54,417 nucleotides of DNA, from assembly GCA_003963005.1 (NCBI GenBank), contig RXJW01000057.1, positions 1 through 54,417 on the forward strand. Direction: 5' to 3'. Position numbers and translations under genes: made by a program. This DNA is from Burkholderiales bacterium (GTDB lineage: Bacteria; Pseudomonadota; Gammaproteobacteria; Burkholderiales; Burkholderiaceae_C). Shown one piece after another: positions 26,259 to 36,225 of the stretch (position 1 is its first letter; the number at the start of each line of letters is the position of its first letter). The notes under the pieces are model-generated. The model did not search any database. It was not told where the DNA came from and saw only the letters and a list, made by a program, of their open reading frames with translations.

Positions 26259-27425
26259 ATGCGGAAGTCGTTCAAGTTGGGTGGTCTTGCAGCCGTCGTG
26301 CTGCTGGTGGGGGGCGCCGGGGTGGCCGTGATGGCCAGCAAGGGTGACGGCCCCAAGAAGCCCGGTGACGAGAAGGCCAAGCCGGCGCTGGAGTTCGTCG
26401 CCAGCGAAGTCGTCAAGCCGGCGCTGGCGTCCATGCCCGCGCAGATCGAGTTCAGCGGCCCGCTGGTGGCGCCGGGCACGGTGGTCGTGCGCGCCAAGTC
26501 CAACGGCACGCTGCTCAATCTGGCAGTTGGGGAAGGCAGCCGCGTGAAGGCCGGCCAGGCCCTCGGCCAGGTCGACCTGGAAGAGCTGCGCTATCGCATC
26601 GCCGAGCGCGGCGCGAGCGTCGAGGCCATGCGGGCCCAGATGGAGCAGGCCGAGCGGGCCCACAAGGCCAACGAAGGCCTGGCCAGCAAGAATTTCATCG
26701 CCCAGACGGCGCTGGACAACTCGCGCGCCGCCTTCGAGGCCGCCCGCGCCAACTGGCAGGCGGCCAAGGCTCAGCTCGACACCAGCCAGGTGACGCTGCG
26801 CCAGGCCGCACTGGTGTCGCCGATCAACGGCATCGTCGCCAAGCGTCATGCCGTGCCGGGCGAAAAGCTGGCCGCGGAGCAGCAGATCCTCACCATCGTC
26901 GACCTCGCCAAGCTCGAACTCGCCGGCCTCGTCGGCACGCATGAAGTGAGCCGCCTGAAGCCCGGCATGCCGGTGCAGGTGAAGGTCGAGGGGGTCGATC
27001 AGCCGGTCGAGGCCCGCATCTCGCGCATCGCCCCAGCGGCAGAGCCCGGTACGCGCTCCATCGGCGTGACCTTGGCACTCGACAACCCGAAGGAAGCCTT
27101 CCGTGCCGGCCAGTACGCCGTCGCCAAGGTCGTGCTGCCGGACGACACCCAGCGCCTGACCGTGCCGCTGGCCGCCGTCACCCGCAATTCCGGCCAGGAG
27201 CAGGTCTGGATGATCGAGAACGGCGCGCTCGTGCGCCGCATCGTCACCACCGGTCGAAGCGACACCCGTGAAGGCCGCGTCGAGATCCTGAATGGCTTGA
27301 AGCCCGAGGCCCAGGTGCTCGCCGCACGCTTCGACAACCTGCGCGAGGGTGACAAGGCGCAGATCGTGGCTGCCAAGTCGGCCAAGGTGGCCAGCGCCGC
27401 GGCGTCGGCCCCGGTCCAGCAGTGA
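26259..27425 (+). CDS. RND efflux periplasmic adaptor subunit
   Basis: 388-residue membrane fusion protein of a second RND system. An N-terminal membrane anchor or uncleaved signal (LGGLAAVVLLVGGAGVAVMA) is followed by a Lys/Pro-rich linker, a lipoyl half (NGTLLNLAVGEGSRVKAGQALGQ), a short helical hairpin at about residues 105-170 (Ala/Gln/Glu rich), the second half (LVSPINGIVAKRHAVPGE), and barrel and membrane-proximal domains. Unlike the adaptor at 6313 it has no lipobox. The C-terminus is Ala/Lys rich. It lies ten bases upstream of its pump gene. No outer membrane factor is encoded alongside. Confidence 0.92.
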   Translation: MRKSFKLGGLAAVVLLVGGAGVAVMASKGDGPKKPGDEKAKPALEFVASEVVKPALASMPAQIEFSGPLVAPGTVVVRAKSNGTLLNLAVGEGSRVKAGQALGQVDLEELRYRIAERGASVEAMRAQMEQAERAHKANEGLASKNFIAQTALDNSRAAFEAARANWQAAKAQLDTSQVTLRQAALVSPINGIVAKRHAVPGEKLAAEQQILTIVDLAKLELAGLVGTHEVSRLKPGMPVQVKVEGVDQPVEARISRIAPAAEPGTRSIGVTLALDNPKEAFRAGQYAVAKVVLPDDTQRLTVPLAAVTRNSGQEQVWMIENGALVRRIVTTGRSDTREGRVEILNGLKPEAQVLAARFDNLREGDKAQIVAAKSAKVASAAASAPVQQ

Positions 27426-27435
27426 GGGGCGCATC

Positions 27436-30400
27436 ATGTGGATGACCCGCGTTTCGATCCAGAACCCGGTCTTTGCGACCATGGTGATGGTGGCCCTGTG
27501 CGTGCTGGGCCTGTTCTCGTACAGCAAGCTGGGTGTCGAGCAGATGCCCGACATCAACTTCCCCGGTGCCGGCATCGACATCCGCTACCCCGGCGCCTCG
27601 CCCGAGGCGGTGGAGCGTGAGGTCGCCAAGCCGCTGGAGGAGGCGCTGAATTCGGTGGCCGGTGTCGAGCGCGTGCAGTCGCGCAGCTTCGAGGGCCGGG
27701 TGCAGGCGAGCGTCGAGTTCGGCCTCAACACCGACATGAGCCGCGCGATGCAGGACCTGCGCGACCGCGTCGCGGCCGCCCAGGCGGCCTTCCCGAAGGA
27801 CGTCAAGCCGCCCGTGGTGTCGCGCTTCCAGAACGACAACGCCCAGCCGGTCGTCGTGATGGCCCTGCTCAGCGACACCCGCGGCGCCCGTGAGCTGTCG
27901 ATGATGGCCGACCTGATCGTGTCCAAGCGCCTCGGTCGCGTGGAAGGCGTGGCCCGCGTGGATGTGGGCGGCATGGTCAGCCGCGAAGTGCGCATCGACC
28001 TCGATCCCCTGCGCCTGCGGGCCTACGGCGTCACGCCGGCCGAGATCGCCAAGGCGCTGGCCGAGGCGAATGCCGACCAGCCGGTGGGGCTGCTGTCCGA
28101 CCAGACGTCGGATGCCATTCTGCGTGTCGAAGGCCGCGTGAAGGACCCGAAGCAGTTCGGCCAGATGGTGGTCGCCCGCCGCGGCAACCTGGCGCTGACG
28201 CTGAACGACCTCGGCACGCTGGTCGAGCGCGAGCGCGAGATCGACAGCATCGCCCGCATCAACGGCCAGCCGGCCGTGAGCTTCAACATCTTCAAGCAGC
28301 AGGACGCCAACATCGTCGCGACCGGCGACGCCATCAAGGACGCGATGGAGGAGCTGCGCAAGGTGCTGCCCAAGGATGTCGAGCTGCGCCTGATCTACGC
28401 CAACTCCGACTTCGTGAAGGGCTCGCTCACCGGCCTCAAGCACACGCTGATCGAAGGCGCGCTGCTGACGGTGGCCATCGTGTTCCTGTTCCTGCACAGC
28501 TGGCGCTCCACCATCATCACCGGCCTGACGCTCCCGATCGCCGTCATCTCCAGCTTCATCGCCGTGCAGGCCTTCGGCTTCACGCTGAACTTCATGACGA
28601 TGATGGCGCTGAGCCTGTGCATCGGCCTGCTGATCGACGACGCGATCGTCGTGCGCGAGAACATCGTGCGCCACGTCGGCATGGGCAAGGACCATCACAC
28701 GGCGGCCGCCGACGGCACCAACGAGATCGGCCTGGCCGTCATGGCCACCACCTTCGCCATCTGCGCGGTGTTCGTGCCGGTCGCCTTCATGGGCGGCATC
28801 ATCGGCAAGTTCTTCTACCCCTTCGGTATCACGGTGGCGGTGGCGGTGCTGGTGAGCCTGTTCGTCAGCTTCACGCTCGACCCGATGCTGTCCTCGGTCT
28901 GGCATGACCCGGTCAACCCGCGCATCCGCCACTGGCCCGTCCTCGGCCACGCCATCCGCGCGACCGACTGGAGCATGGATCGCCTGCACACCGGCTACGA
29001 GCGGCTGATCCGCTGGGCGTTCTCCGGCCGCCGCTACCGCGTCTTCGTGCCGCCCATCCCCGTGTTCGGCCGCCCGTTCGACGCCGATGGCCGCCGCATC
29101 AAGACGGCCAAGCGCCAGTTGCGCCTGGCCACGCTGACACCGCGCGGCCTCGTCATGTGGGGCGCGTTTGCGAGCTTCGTCGTGGCGCTGATGCTGGCGC
29201 CGCTGGTGGGCAGCGAATTCGTGCCCGAAACCGACAACAGCTTCACCCAGGTGAACCTGCGCATGCCGGTGGCCAGCAGCATCGAGCGCGGCAGCGCCAA
29301 GGTCGCCCAGGTCGAGGCGATCCTGAAGGACTACCCCGAGATCAAGACGGTGTCGTCCGTCGTTGGCAGCACCGGTGAAGGTCTGGCCACCGGCCGCAAT
29401 CAGGCCTCGCTGAACATCTCGCTCGTGGACCGCAGCGAGCGCAAGCGCACGCAGAAGGAGATCGAGGACGCGATCCGCGCCGACATCGCCAAGATCCCCG
29501 GCGTGGAGGTCAGCGTGGGCTTCAACCGCCCGGTCTGGGTGACCATCCTCGGCACCGACCCCGAGGTGCTGACCCAGGTCACGAAGGACTTCGCCGAGAA
29601 GCTCAAGAAGATCCCCGGTGCCGTGGACGTGGACACGACCGTCAAGCCCGGTCTGCCGGCCTTCGCGGTGCGCCTGAAGGACTCCGCCATCCGCGAGCTG
29701 GGCCTGACCGCCCCGCAGATCGCGTCCTCGCTGCGCGCCTACGTGAATGGCGAGGTGGCCACCTACTGGACGACGCCGGACGGCAACCAGGTCGAGGTGC
29801 TGCTGCGCCTGCCGCGTGAGCAGCGCGAGCGCGTCGAGCAGATGCGCTCGCTGCCGGTCGCCTTCTCGAAGGAGGGCGCACCGATCACGCTGGAGCAGGT
29901 CGCCAGCATCGAGCCGGTGTTCAACCCGGAAGTCATCCGGCGCGAGAACCTGCAACGCCGTGAGGCGGTGTTCGCCGGCGTGCAGGGCCGCCCGGCCGGC
30001 GACGTGAACGCCGAGGTGCAGAAGCTCATCAAGAGCACCCAGCTGCCCCCGGGCGTGAGCTTCAAGGTGGACGGCGCGGGCAAGCAGCAGGCCGAGGCCT
30101 TCAACGGCCTGCTGGCGGCGATGGGCCTGGCGGTGATCTTCATCTACATCGTGCTGGCCAGCCAGTTCGGCAGCTTCGTGCAGCCGATTGCCATCATGGC
30201 GAGCCTGCCGCTGGCCCTGATCGGCGTGATGGTGGCGCTGCTGGTGTGGCGCTCCACGCTCAACGTGTTCTCGATGATCGGCCTCGTCATGCTGATGGGC
30301 CTGGTGACCAAGAACGCCATCCTGCTGGTGGACTTCGCCAACCACGCTCGCAAGGCCGGCGCGACGATTGCCGACGCGCTGCTGCAGGCCGGCCTGATCC

Positions 30401-30678
30401 GGATGCGCCCGATCATCATGACGACCGCCGCGATGGTCTTCGGCATGCTGCCGATGGCGATTGCGCTGAACGATGGTGGTGAGATCCAGGCACCAATGGG
30501 CCGCGCGATCATCGGCGGCGTCATCACCTCCACGCTGCTGACGCTGGTGGTGGTGCCGGTGCTGTACAGCTACCTGACCCGCGAGAAGAAGCCGGCGGCC
30601 AAGGCGGCAGAGCAGGGCGGCGCCAGTGTGATGCCCCAGCATGGCATGCCCGGCGTGATGCCGGCGGACAAGGAATAA
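27436..30678 (+). CDS. RND family efflux pump, inner membrane transporter
   Basis: 1080-residue RND transporter. It starts at 27436 ([25 protein letters not shown]) after a GAGG-type ribosome site. Helix 4 has the proton-relay D401 and D402 in [13 protein letters not shown], and the second half carries [16 protein letters not shown]. Between helix 6 and helix 7, about residues 530-565, there is a Pro/Arg-rich stretch ([17 protein letters not shown]) longer than in typical family members. The C-terminal tail is Met/Pro/His-containing ([15 protein letters not shown]). A strong terminator follows. Substrate unknown; general architecture is that of multidrug RND pumps. Confidence 0.93.
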   Translation: MWMTRVSIQNPVFATMVMVALCVLGLFSYSKLGVEQMPDINFPGAGIDIRYPGASPEAVEREVAKPLEEALNSVAGVERVQSRSFEGRVQASVEFGLNTDMSRAMQDLRDRVAAAQAAFPKDVKPPVVSRFQNDNAQPVVVMALLSDTRGARELSMMADLIVSKRLGRVEGVARVDVGGMVSREVRIDLDPLRLRAYGVTPAEIAKALAEANADQPVGLLSDQTSDAILRVEGRVKDPKQFGQMVVARRGNLALTLNDLGTLVEREREIDSIARINGQPAVSFNIFKQQDANIVATGDAIKDAMEELRKVLPKDVELRLIYANSDFVKGSLTGLKHTLIEGALLTVAIVFLFLHSWRSTIITGLTLPIAVISSFIAVQAFGFTLNFMTMMALSLCIGLLIDDAIVVRENIVRHVGMGKDHHTAAADGTNEIGLAVMATTFAICAVFVPVAFMGGIIGKFFYPFGITVAVAVLVSLFVSFTLDPMLSSVWHDPVNPRIRHWPVLGHAIRATDWSMDRLHTGYERLIRWAFSGRRYRVFVPPIPVFGRPFDADGRRIKTAKRQLRLATLTPRGLVMWGAFASFVVALMLAPLVGSEFVPETDNSFTQVNLRMPVASSIERGSAKVAQVEAILKDYPEIKTVSSVVGSTGEGLATGRNQASLNISLVDRSERKRTQKEIEDAIRADIAKIPGVEVSVGFNRPVWVTILGTDPEVLTQVTKDFAEKLKKIPGAVDVDTTVKPGLPAFAVRLKDSAIRELGLTAPQIASSLRAYVNGEVATYWTTPDGNQVEVLLRLPREQRERVEQMRSLPVAFSKEGAPITLEQVASIEPVFNPEVIRRENLQRREAVFAGVQGRPAGDVNAEVQKLIKSTQLPPGVSFKVDGAGKQQAEAFNGLLAAMGLAVIFIYIVLASQFGSFVQPIAIMASLPLALIGVMVALLVWRSTLNVFSMIGLVMLMGLVTKNAILLVDFANHARKAGATIADALLQAGLIRMRPIIMTTAAMVFGMLPMAIALNDGGEIQAPMGRAIIGGVITSTLLTLVVVPVLYSYLTREKKPAAKAAEQGGASVMPQHGMPGVMPADKE

Positions 30679-30709
30679 CGGTTCTCCCTCGAGCGCGCCC
30701 TCGCGCTTC

Positions 30710-30740
30710 AGGCCGGTCGCGAGAGTGGCCGGCCTTTTTT
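30710..30740 (+). terminator. Strong rho-independent terminator after the second RND operon
   Basis: AGGCCGG (30710-30716) pairs with CCGGCCT (30729-30735) around a 12-base loop, followed by a run of six T ending at 30740. It lies between the RND pump stop and the convergent LysR gene. Confidence 0.85.
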
Positions 30741-30763
30741 GTGTCGCCGTCGAATGGCGGCGA

Positions 30764-31681
30764 TCACAAGGCCTCGCAGCGCGCGCGGATGCTGTCGATG
30801 AGGCGCTTGAGGGCCGGCGTGACGTGGTGCCGGCCGACGGCCATCCAGTACAGCGGCGCCGGCTCGCCCAGCCACTGCGGCAGCAGGGCCACGAGTCGGC
30901 CCGCGGCGAGGTCGTCGGCCACGTCGAGCCGGCTCTTGTAGGCCACGCCCAGGCCCGCCAGGGCCCATTCGCGCACCAGCCCGCCGTCGTCGGCCACGCG
31001 GGACCCGCTGACGTCCACCGCCACCGTCTCGCCGTCGGCCGCGGTGAAGCGCCAGCGGCCGTGCAGGCTGTCGCCGAGCACGAAGCGCAGGCCCTCGTGC
31101 TCGCGGAGGTCGTCGGGCGTGCGGGGCGTGCCCCGGCGGGCCAGATAGGCCGGGCTGGCGCACAGCACGCGGCGGTTGTCGGGTGCGAGCGGCATCGCGA
31201 TGAGGCCCGATTCGGGCGGCACGCCGTAGCGCACCGCGTCATCCACCGGGTCCTGCACGAGGTCGGCCAGGCGGTCACTGAGTCGCAGCTCCAGCGTCAG
31301 GTCCGGCGCCGCCTGCTCGTGGCAGAAGGCCTCGATCCAGCGCCACAGGTGCTGCCGCCCGAGATCGCTCGGCAGGCTCACGCGCAGCCGGCCTGCCAGT
31401 GGGGCTTCGATGCCGGCTGCCGTGCGCAGCGCGGACTGGCCTTCCTGCCAGGTCGCGATCAGGCGGCGGGCATGCGGCAGCCATTGCTCACCGGCCTGGG
31501 TGAGGCGCAACCGGCGGGTCGTGCGCTCGAACAGGCGCACACCCAGTTCCCGCTCCAGGCGTGCCACCGTGGCGCTGGCCTGCACGGGGCCGAGGTCCAG
31601 CCGGCGGGCCGCGGCCGAGAAGCTGCCGGCTTCGGCGGCCGCGACGAACAAGGCCAGAGGGGCGAGGCGGTCCATCTTCAT
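30764..31681 (-). CDS. LysR-family transcriptional regulator
   Basis: 305-residue regulator with an N-terminal winged HTH (residues 5-63: FVAAAEAGSFSAAARRLDLGPVQASATVARLE, then LGVRLFERTTRRLRLTQAG) and a substrate-binding effector domain from about residue 92 (GRLRVSLPSDLGRQHLWRWI). It is divergent from the MDR-family oxidoreductase across 95 bases. LysR regulators of this subgroup frequently control the adjacent oxidoreductase gene; that is inference here. The inducer is unknown. Confidence 0.92.
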   Translation of the reverse strand: MKMDRLAPLALFVAAAEAGSFSAAARRLDLGPVQASATVARLERELGVRLFERTTRRLRLTQAGEQWLPHARRLIATWQEGQSALRTAAGIEAPLAGRLRVSLPSDLGRQHLWRWIEAFCHEQAAPDLTLELRLSDRLADLVQDPVDDAVRYGVPPESGLIAMPLAPDNRRVLCASPAYLARRGTPRTPDDLREHEGLRFVLGDSLHGRWRFTAADGETVAVDVSGSRVADDGGLVREWALAGLGVAYKSRLDVADDLAAGRLVALLPQWLGEPAPLYWMAVGRHHVTPALKRLIDSIRARCEAL

Positions 31682-31776
31682 GATCTACGTGAAAGTGATT
31701 CGCGGATCCTAGGCTTTTTCGTTTGAATACCAGGGCGCACCATGCCGAGCCTCGCATCCCGCCTCACGACAACACC

Positions 31777-32790
31777 ATGAAAGCTGTCGGCTACCGCCAA
31801 TCCCTTCCCCTCACCCACGCCGAGGCGCTGCTCGACCTCGACCTGCCCGTCCCGACGCCCGGCGCGCGAGACCTGCTGGTGCGCGTGTCCGCCGTGTCGG
31901 TGAACCCCGTGGACACCAAGGTGCGGCGCAGCCGCACCCCGCAGCCGGGCCAGGCCGAAGTGCTTGGGTGGGACGCGGTCGGCACCGTCGAAGCGCTGGG
32001 GGCCGACGTCACCGGGTTCTCGGTCGGCGACCGGGTGTACTACGCCGGCGCGATCAACCGCCCGGGATCGAACGCGGAGCTGCATCTGGTGGACCACCGC
32101 ATCGCTGCCCGAGCGCCGGCGAGCCTGAGCGACGCCGACGCGGCAGCCCTGCCGCTCACGGCCATCACGGCCTGGGAGCTGCTGTTCGACCGCCTCGGCG
32201 TGGAAGAAGGCGGCGGCGCCGGCGAGACTCTGCTGATCACGGGCGCCGCGGGCGGCGTGGGATCCATCCTCGTGCAACTGGCGCGCGAACTCACGCAGCT
32301 GCGTGTCGTCGGCACGGCGAGCCGCCCGCAGACGCAGGACTGGGTGCGGGCTCTGGGCGCCCATGCCGTGGTGGACCACACCCAGCCGCTGCGCCCGCAG
32401 CTGTTGGCGGCCGGCGTACCGGAGGTCGAATTCGTGGCCAGCCTCACGCACACCGACCAGCACTGGAGCGCGCTCGTCGACGCAGCCGCGCCCCAGGGGC
32501 GCATCGCCCTGATCGACGACCCCGCCGAGCCGCTGGACGTGATGGCCCTCAAGCGCAAGGCCCTGTCCCTGCACTGGGAGCTGATGTTCACGCGGTCGCT
32601 GTTCGGCACGCCCGACATGGCCGAGCAGGGCCGCCTGCTCGCCCGTGTGGCCTCGCTGGTGGACGAAGGCCGCCTGCGCAGCACGGTCAGCGAGCACCTC
32701 AGCCCGATCAATGCCGCCCAACTGCGCCGCGCGCACGAACTCGTGGAGAGCGGGCGCATGCGCGGCAAGGTGGTTCTCAGCGGGTTCTGA
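31777..32790 (+). CDS. Zinc-type alcohol dehydrogenase-like (quinone oxidoreductase, MDR) protein
   Basis: 337-residue medium-chain reductase. The GroES-like N-terminal domain contains VSAVSVNPVDTKVR and GWDAVGTVEALGADV; the NAD(P)-binding domain has LITGAAGGVGSILVQLAREL near residue 155. The catalytic zinc Cys/His set is absent, as in the quinone oxidoreductase branch often labelled zinc-binding alcohol dehydrogenase family protein. The start at 31777 is the family start; the longer frame adds 18 residues. Probably reduces quinones or enones with NADPH under control of the divergent LysR gene. Its end overlaps the AraC gene by 14 bases. Confidence 0.88.
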   Translation: MKAVGYRQSLPLTHAEALLDLDLPVPTPGARDLLVRVSAVSVNPVDTKVRRSRTPQPGQAEVLGWDAVGTVEALGADVTGFSVGDRVYYAGAINRPGSNAELHLVDHRIAARAPASLSDADAAALPLTAITAWELLFDRLGVEEGGGAGETLLITGAAGGVGSILVQLARELTQLRVVGTASRPQTQDWVRALGAHAVVDHTQPLRPQLLAAGVPEVEFVASLTHTDQHWSALVDAAAPQGRIALIDDPAEPLDVMALKRKALSLHWELMFTRSLFGTPDMAEQGRLLARVASLVDEGRLRSTVSEHLSPINAAQLRRAHELVESGRMRGKVVLSGF

Positions 32791-33652
32791 CGGGCTCGAC
32801 GCGCGCCGCAGCCCGGTAGGCCCGCGGCGTCTGCCCCACCCGCGCCAGGAACTGCGCGTTGAAGTTCGACATCGTGGCAAAGCCGCAGTCCGCGGCGATG
32901 CGGGTGATCGGCAGGTCCGTGCGGTGCAGCAGGAGCTGGGCCTCGGCCAGGCGCAGGTCGGTCACGTAGCGCGTGAAGCCACAGCCGACCAGGCGCTTGA
33001 AGGTGCGGCTGAAGGCGGCGGGCGTCACGTGCAGGTGCTCGGCGGCGGCGTCCACGCTGAGGTCCTCGTGCAGGTGATCGCGCACCCAGGTCAGCAGGGC
33101 GTCCAGGCGACGCGGGGCACGGCTGCCCGTGCCGGCCGGGCGCGGTGCCTGCAGACCGACGGGCCGGCGGTCCGGGGCTGAAGACGGCGCACCGATGCGG
33201 GCCAGCAGCGCCAGGGCCTGGCCCAGTTGCTCCAGCCCTGAGGCGCGCAGCAGGCCGGGCAGGGCGCCCACCACGTGCGCGGCCAGTTCCCCGCTCAACA
33301 CCCAGGCCGAGGTCGGCTCGTCGAGCAGGCGGCCGGGGCCGTGGCGCCATTCGGGCAGGGCGGTCAGCGCTGACGACGGATGCAACTGCAGCACCTGCGC
33401 GACCGCACGCCCCGGCTGCGGGCCGGATGTCCACCAGCCGTGGGCCACGTGCGGCGCGATCAGCACCAGGTCGCCCGCGCTGAACGGTTCCACCGAATCC
33501 CCGACGAAACGCAGGCCGGCGCCTTGCTGGATGTGCGTCAGCTCCAGCACGGGGTGGGCGTGGACGGCGCCCGCAAAGGCGTCGAGCGACAGGTCCAGCA
33601 CCCGCAGGGTTTGGGCGTCGGCCTGCGGAACCGGCTCCTGGATGACCTTCAT
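32777..33652 (-). CDS. AraC-family transcriptional regulator
   Basis: 291-residue regulator. The N-terminal cupin-like sensor domain is at about residues 25-110 (LELTHIQQGAGLRFVGDSVEPFSAGDLVLIAPHVAHGWW), followed by an Ala/Pro-rich linker. The C-terminal double HTH has DLSVDAAAEHLHVTPAAFSRTFKRLVG and ITRIAADCGFATMSNFNAQFLARVGQTPRAYR. Sugar-responsive AraC proteins often have this architecture. It is divergent from the carbohydrate operon that starts at 33746, with 93 bases between starts, so control of that operon is a reasonable inference. Confidence 0.9.
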   Translation of the reverse strand: MKVIQEPVPQADAQTLRVLDLSLDAFAGAVHAHPVLELTHIQQGAGLRFVGDSVEPFSAGDLVLIAPHVAHGWWTSGPQPGRAVAQVLQLHPSSALTALPEWRHGPGRLLDEPTSAWVLSGELAAHVVGALPGLLRASGLEQLGQALALLARIGAPSSAPDRRPVGLQAPRPAGTGSRAPRRLDALLTWVRDHLHEDLSVDAAAEHLHVTPAAFSRTFKRLVGCGFTRYVTDLRLAEAQLLLHRTDLPITRIAADCGFATMSNFNAQFLARVGQTPRAYRAAARVEPVRTR

Positions 33653-33745
33653 GGCAGCTGATGCGTGTTGCGGGGGTCAGAAAACAGTCAGTATCGGTTG
33701 ACTTTCGCGTGGTTCGCGCACGACGAGCTGCGAATACTGCGCGCC

Positions 33746-35401
33746 ATGACCCATGCCGACCCCCTCGCCGGATCGCCCGCACCCTGGTGGCGGGGCGCCG
33801 TGCTGTACCAGGTCTACCCGCGCGCCTTCCAGGACAGCGACGGCGACGGCATCGGCGACCTCGCCGGCCTCGCGCAACGGCTGCCCTACATCGCTTCTCT
33901 GGGCGTGGACGGGGTGTGGATCAGCCCGTTCTTTCCGAGTCCGATGCGGGACTTCGGCTATGACGTCAGCGACTACTGTGGCGTCGACCCCCGCTTCGGC
34001 ACCCTGGCGGACTTCGATCACGTCGTCGCGCGCGCCCATGCGCTGGGCTTGAAGGTGCTGATCGACCAGGTCTGGAGCCACACTGCAGACGACCACCCCT
34101 GGTTCCAGGAGAGCCGCGCGTCCCGCGACAACCCCAAGGCCGACTGGTACGTCTGGGCCGACGCCCGGCCCGATGGCTCGCCGCCCAACAACTGGCTGAG
34201 CTGGATGGGCGGCCCGGCCTGGCGCTGGGAGCCGCGCCGGCGGCAGTACCACCTGCACAACTTCCTGCCGCAGATGCCGGACCTCAACTTCCACTGCGAA
34301 GCCGTGCAGCAGGCCGTGCTGGCCGTCGCACGCTTCTGGCTGGACCGCGGCGTGGACGGCTTCCGGCTCGACACCGCCAACCTCTACGCCCACGACCCGC
34401 AGCTGCGGGACAACCCACCGTTGCCGCCCGAGCAGCGGGGCGACAGCCCGGTGCTGATGCAGCGCCACGCCTTCACGATGGACCAGCCCGAGTCGCTGGC
34501 CTTCCTGCGTCGGTTGCGGGCCGAGATGGACCGTTACCCCGGCCGCATGGCGGTCGGGGAGATCGGCGGCAGCGACGCGCTGGCCACGATGCAGGCCTAC
34601 ACCGCGGGCGACAGCGCCCTGCAGACGGCCTATTCCTTCGCCTTCCTGGGCGCTCGACCGGATGCCGCCACGGTGGCCCGGCAGCTCGCCCCCTGGTCCG
34701 AGGCCAGCGGCTGGCCCTCGTGGGCGTTCTCCAACCATGACGCGCCACGGGTGGCTTCGCGCTGGGGGCAGGGCGGCGGCGGCAGCTTCGCCTTCGGCGG
34801 TCGGCAGGCCCACGGCGCTGCGCACGGCGCCGGGCCGCTCACGTGGATGGCCCTGCTGATGGCGCTGCGGGGCACCGTCTTCGTCTACCAGGGCGAGGAA
34901 CTGGGCCTGCCTCAGGCGGATGTGCCGTTCGAGCGCATGCAGGACCCGTTCGGCCTGGCGCACTGGCCGCTCGTGCCCGGCCGCGACGGCTGCCGCACCC
35001 CGATGCCTTGGCAGGCGGGGGCGCCTCAGGCAGGCTTCACCACGGGCGAGCCGTGGCTGCCGGTGGAGCCGGCCCACCTGGCCCTGGCGGTGGATCGGCA
35101 GGAAGCCGATCCCGCTTCCCTGCTGCACCAGACCCGCGCGCTGATCGCCCTGCGTCGCACCCACGACGCCTTGCGCACGGGCGAGTGCGAGGTGCTCGCC
35201 GCCGAAGGCGACGTGCTGGTGCTGCGCCGCGGCGCCGGCCGGCAGGCCTTGACTGCGGTCTTCAACCTCGGCCCCGGTGCCGCGCCCTGGCCCGCCCGCA
35301 TCGCGGTGGATGCCAGCCCGCTGTGGAGCACCGAGCCCATGCCGACGCCCGGCGCGCCCCTGGCGGGCGGTGCGGCGGCCTTCTTCCGATCCATCCCCTG
35401 A
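33746..35401 (+). CDS. GH13 alpha-glucosidase (cytoplasmic)
   Basis: 551-residue alpha-amylase-superfamily enzyme with no signal peptide. The four GH13 regions are visible: I IDQVWSHTADDHPWF; II DGFRLDTAN with nucleophile D209; III AVGEIGG with acid/base E272; IV SNHDAPR with D332. The start LYQVYPRAFQDSDGDGIGDLAGL is typical of oligo-1,6-glucosidase/alpha-glucosidase relatives. The DQVxSH form of region I resembles the alpha-glucosidases known from Xanthomonas and Halomonas. It would release glucose from short alpha-glucosides, or transglucosylate. The frame extends 27 codons upstream, but 33746 is preferred. First gene of a five-gene operon. Confidence 0.9.
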   Translation: MTHADPLAGSPAPWWRGAVLYQVYPRAFQDSDGDGIGDLAGLAQRLPYIASLGVDGVWISPFFPSPMRDFGYDVSDYCGVDPRFGTLADFDHVVARAHALGLKVLIDQVWSHTADDHPWFQESRASRDNPKADWYVWADARPDGSPPNNWLSWMGGPAWRWEPRRRQYHLHNFLPQMPDLNFHCEAVQQAVLAVARFWLDRGVDGFRLDTANLYAHDPQLRDNPPLPPEQRGDSPVLMQRHAFTMDQPESLAFLRRLRAEMDRYPGRMAVGEIGGSDALATMQAYTAGDSALQTAYSFAFLGARPDAATVARQLAPWSEASGWPSWAFSNHDAPRVASRWGQGGGGSFAFGGRQAHGAAHGAGPLTWMALLMALRGTVFVYQGEELGLPQADVPFERMQDPFGLAHWPLVPGRDGCRTPMPWQAGAPQAGFTTGEPWLPVEPAHLALAVDRQEADPASLLHQTRALIALRRTHDALRTGECEVLAAEGDVLVLRRGAGRQALTAVFNLGPGAAPWPARIAVDASPLWSTEPMPTPGAPLAGGAAAFFRSIP

Positions 35402-35418
35402 GCACCGGCTCTTCCGCC

Positions 35419-36225
35419 ATGACCGACCTCGACACGCCCTTCCGCCTCACCTCGGCCCAGGTCGCGCAGTTCCGCCGCGACGGCTTCATCAAGCTCAAGG
35501 AGGTGCTCAGCCCCGAGACGCTGGCGCACTACGGCCGCGAGATCACGCGGCTGACCATCGACCTCAACACCGAGCAGCGCCCGATGGCGGAGCGCAGCAC
35601 CTACGACAAGGCCTTCCTGCAGGTCATGAACCTCTGGGAGAAGAGCCCGCTCGTGGGCCGCTTCGTGATGGGCCAGCGGCTGGCGCGGCTGGCGGCCGAG
35701 TTGCTGGAAGTGCCCGGTGTCCGGCTCTACCACGACCAGTCGCTGTACAAGGAGCCTGGCGGCGGCATCACGCCGGCCCACGCCGACCAGTACTACTGGC
35801 CGCTCGCCACCGACCGCACCATCACCGCCTGGATCCCGCTGCAGGCCGTGCCCGAGGACATGGGGCCGCTGGGCTTCTATGCCCGCAGCCAGTCCGTCTC
35901 ATTCGGCCGCGACCTGGGCATCTCCGACGAGAGCGAAGCCCGGATCACCGAGAACATGGCGCGGCACGGCTTCGAGTTCGTGAGCGGCGCGTTCGACCTC
36001 GGCGAGGTCAGCTTCCACCTCGGGTGGACCTTCCACAAGGCAGGTGCCAACGTGAGCACCCAGCCGCGGTCGGTCATGACCATCATCTACATGGACGCCG
36101 ACATGCGCCTCGTGCCGGCGCTGAACGCCGTGCAGGTGAACGACCGTGACCAATGGTGCCCCGGCGCGCGGGAGGGCGAGGTCATCGACACGCGCAAGAA
36201 TCCGGTCATCTGGAGGGGCGCGTGA
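35419..36225 (+). CDS. Phytanoyl-CoA dioxygenase (PhyH) family protein
   Basis: 268-residue putative iron(II)/2-oxoglutarate dioxygenase. The metal motif HxD is H121-A-D123 in ITPAHADQYYWPL. The distal ligand is probably H206 in GWTFHKAGANVS, followed by the 2-oxoglutarate-binding Arg in STQPRSVMTIIY. The N-terminus (LTSAQVAQFRRDGFIKLKEVLSPE) is standard for the family. The gene sits 17 bases after the GH13 alpha-glucosidase and its stop shares a base with the next GH13 start (TGATG), so it is an integral part of a sugar operon. The substrate may be a sugar-derived or lipid molecule; nothing in the sequence tells which. Confidence 0.87.
   Translation: MTDLDTPFRLTSAQVAQFRRDGFIKLKEVLSPETLAHYGREITRLTIDLNTEQRPMAERSTYDKAFLQVMNLWEKSPLVGRFVMGQRLARLAAELLEVPGVRLYHDQSLYKEPGGGITPAHADQYYWPLATDRTITAWIPLQAVPEDMGPLGFYARSQSVSFGRDLGISDESEARITENMARHGFEFVSGAFDLGEVSFHLGWTFHKAGANVSTQPRSVMTIIYMDADMRLVPALNAVQVNDRDQWCPGAREGEVIDTRKNPVIWRGA

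Noticed and set aside
27244..31278. 1344-codon open frame on the minus strand across the second RND pump
   Set aside because: It runs antisense to a certain RND gene, is dominated by His/Asp/Arg/Gln low-complexity sequence and has no domain. It is a by-product of high GC at third codon positions.
33689..33739. Inverted repeat CAGTATCG / CGAATACTG between the AraC and GH13 genes
   Set aside because: Only an 8-9 base match with a mismatch and a spacing of 34 bases; not convincing as an AraC operator without conservation data.
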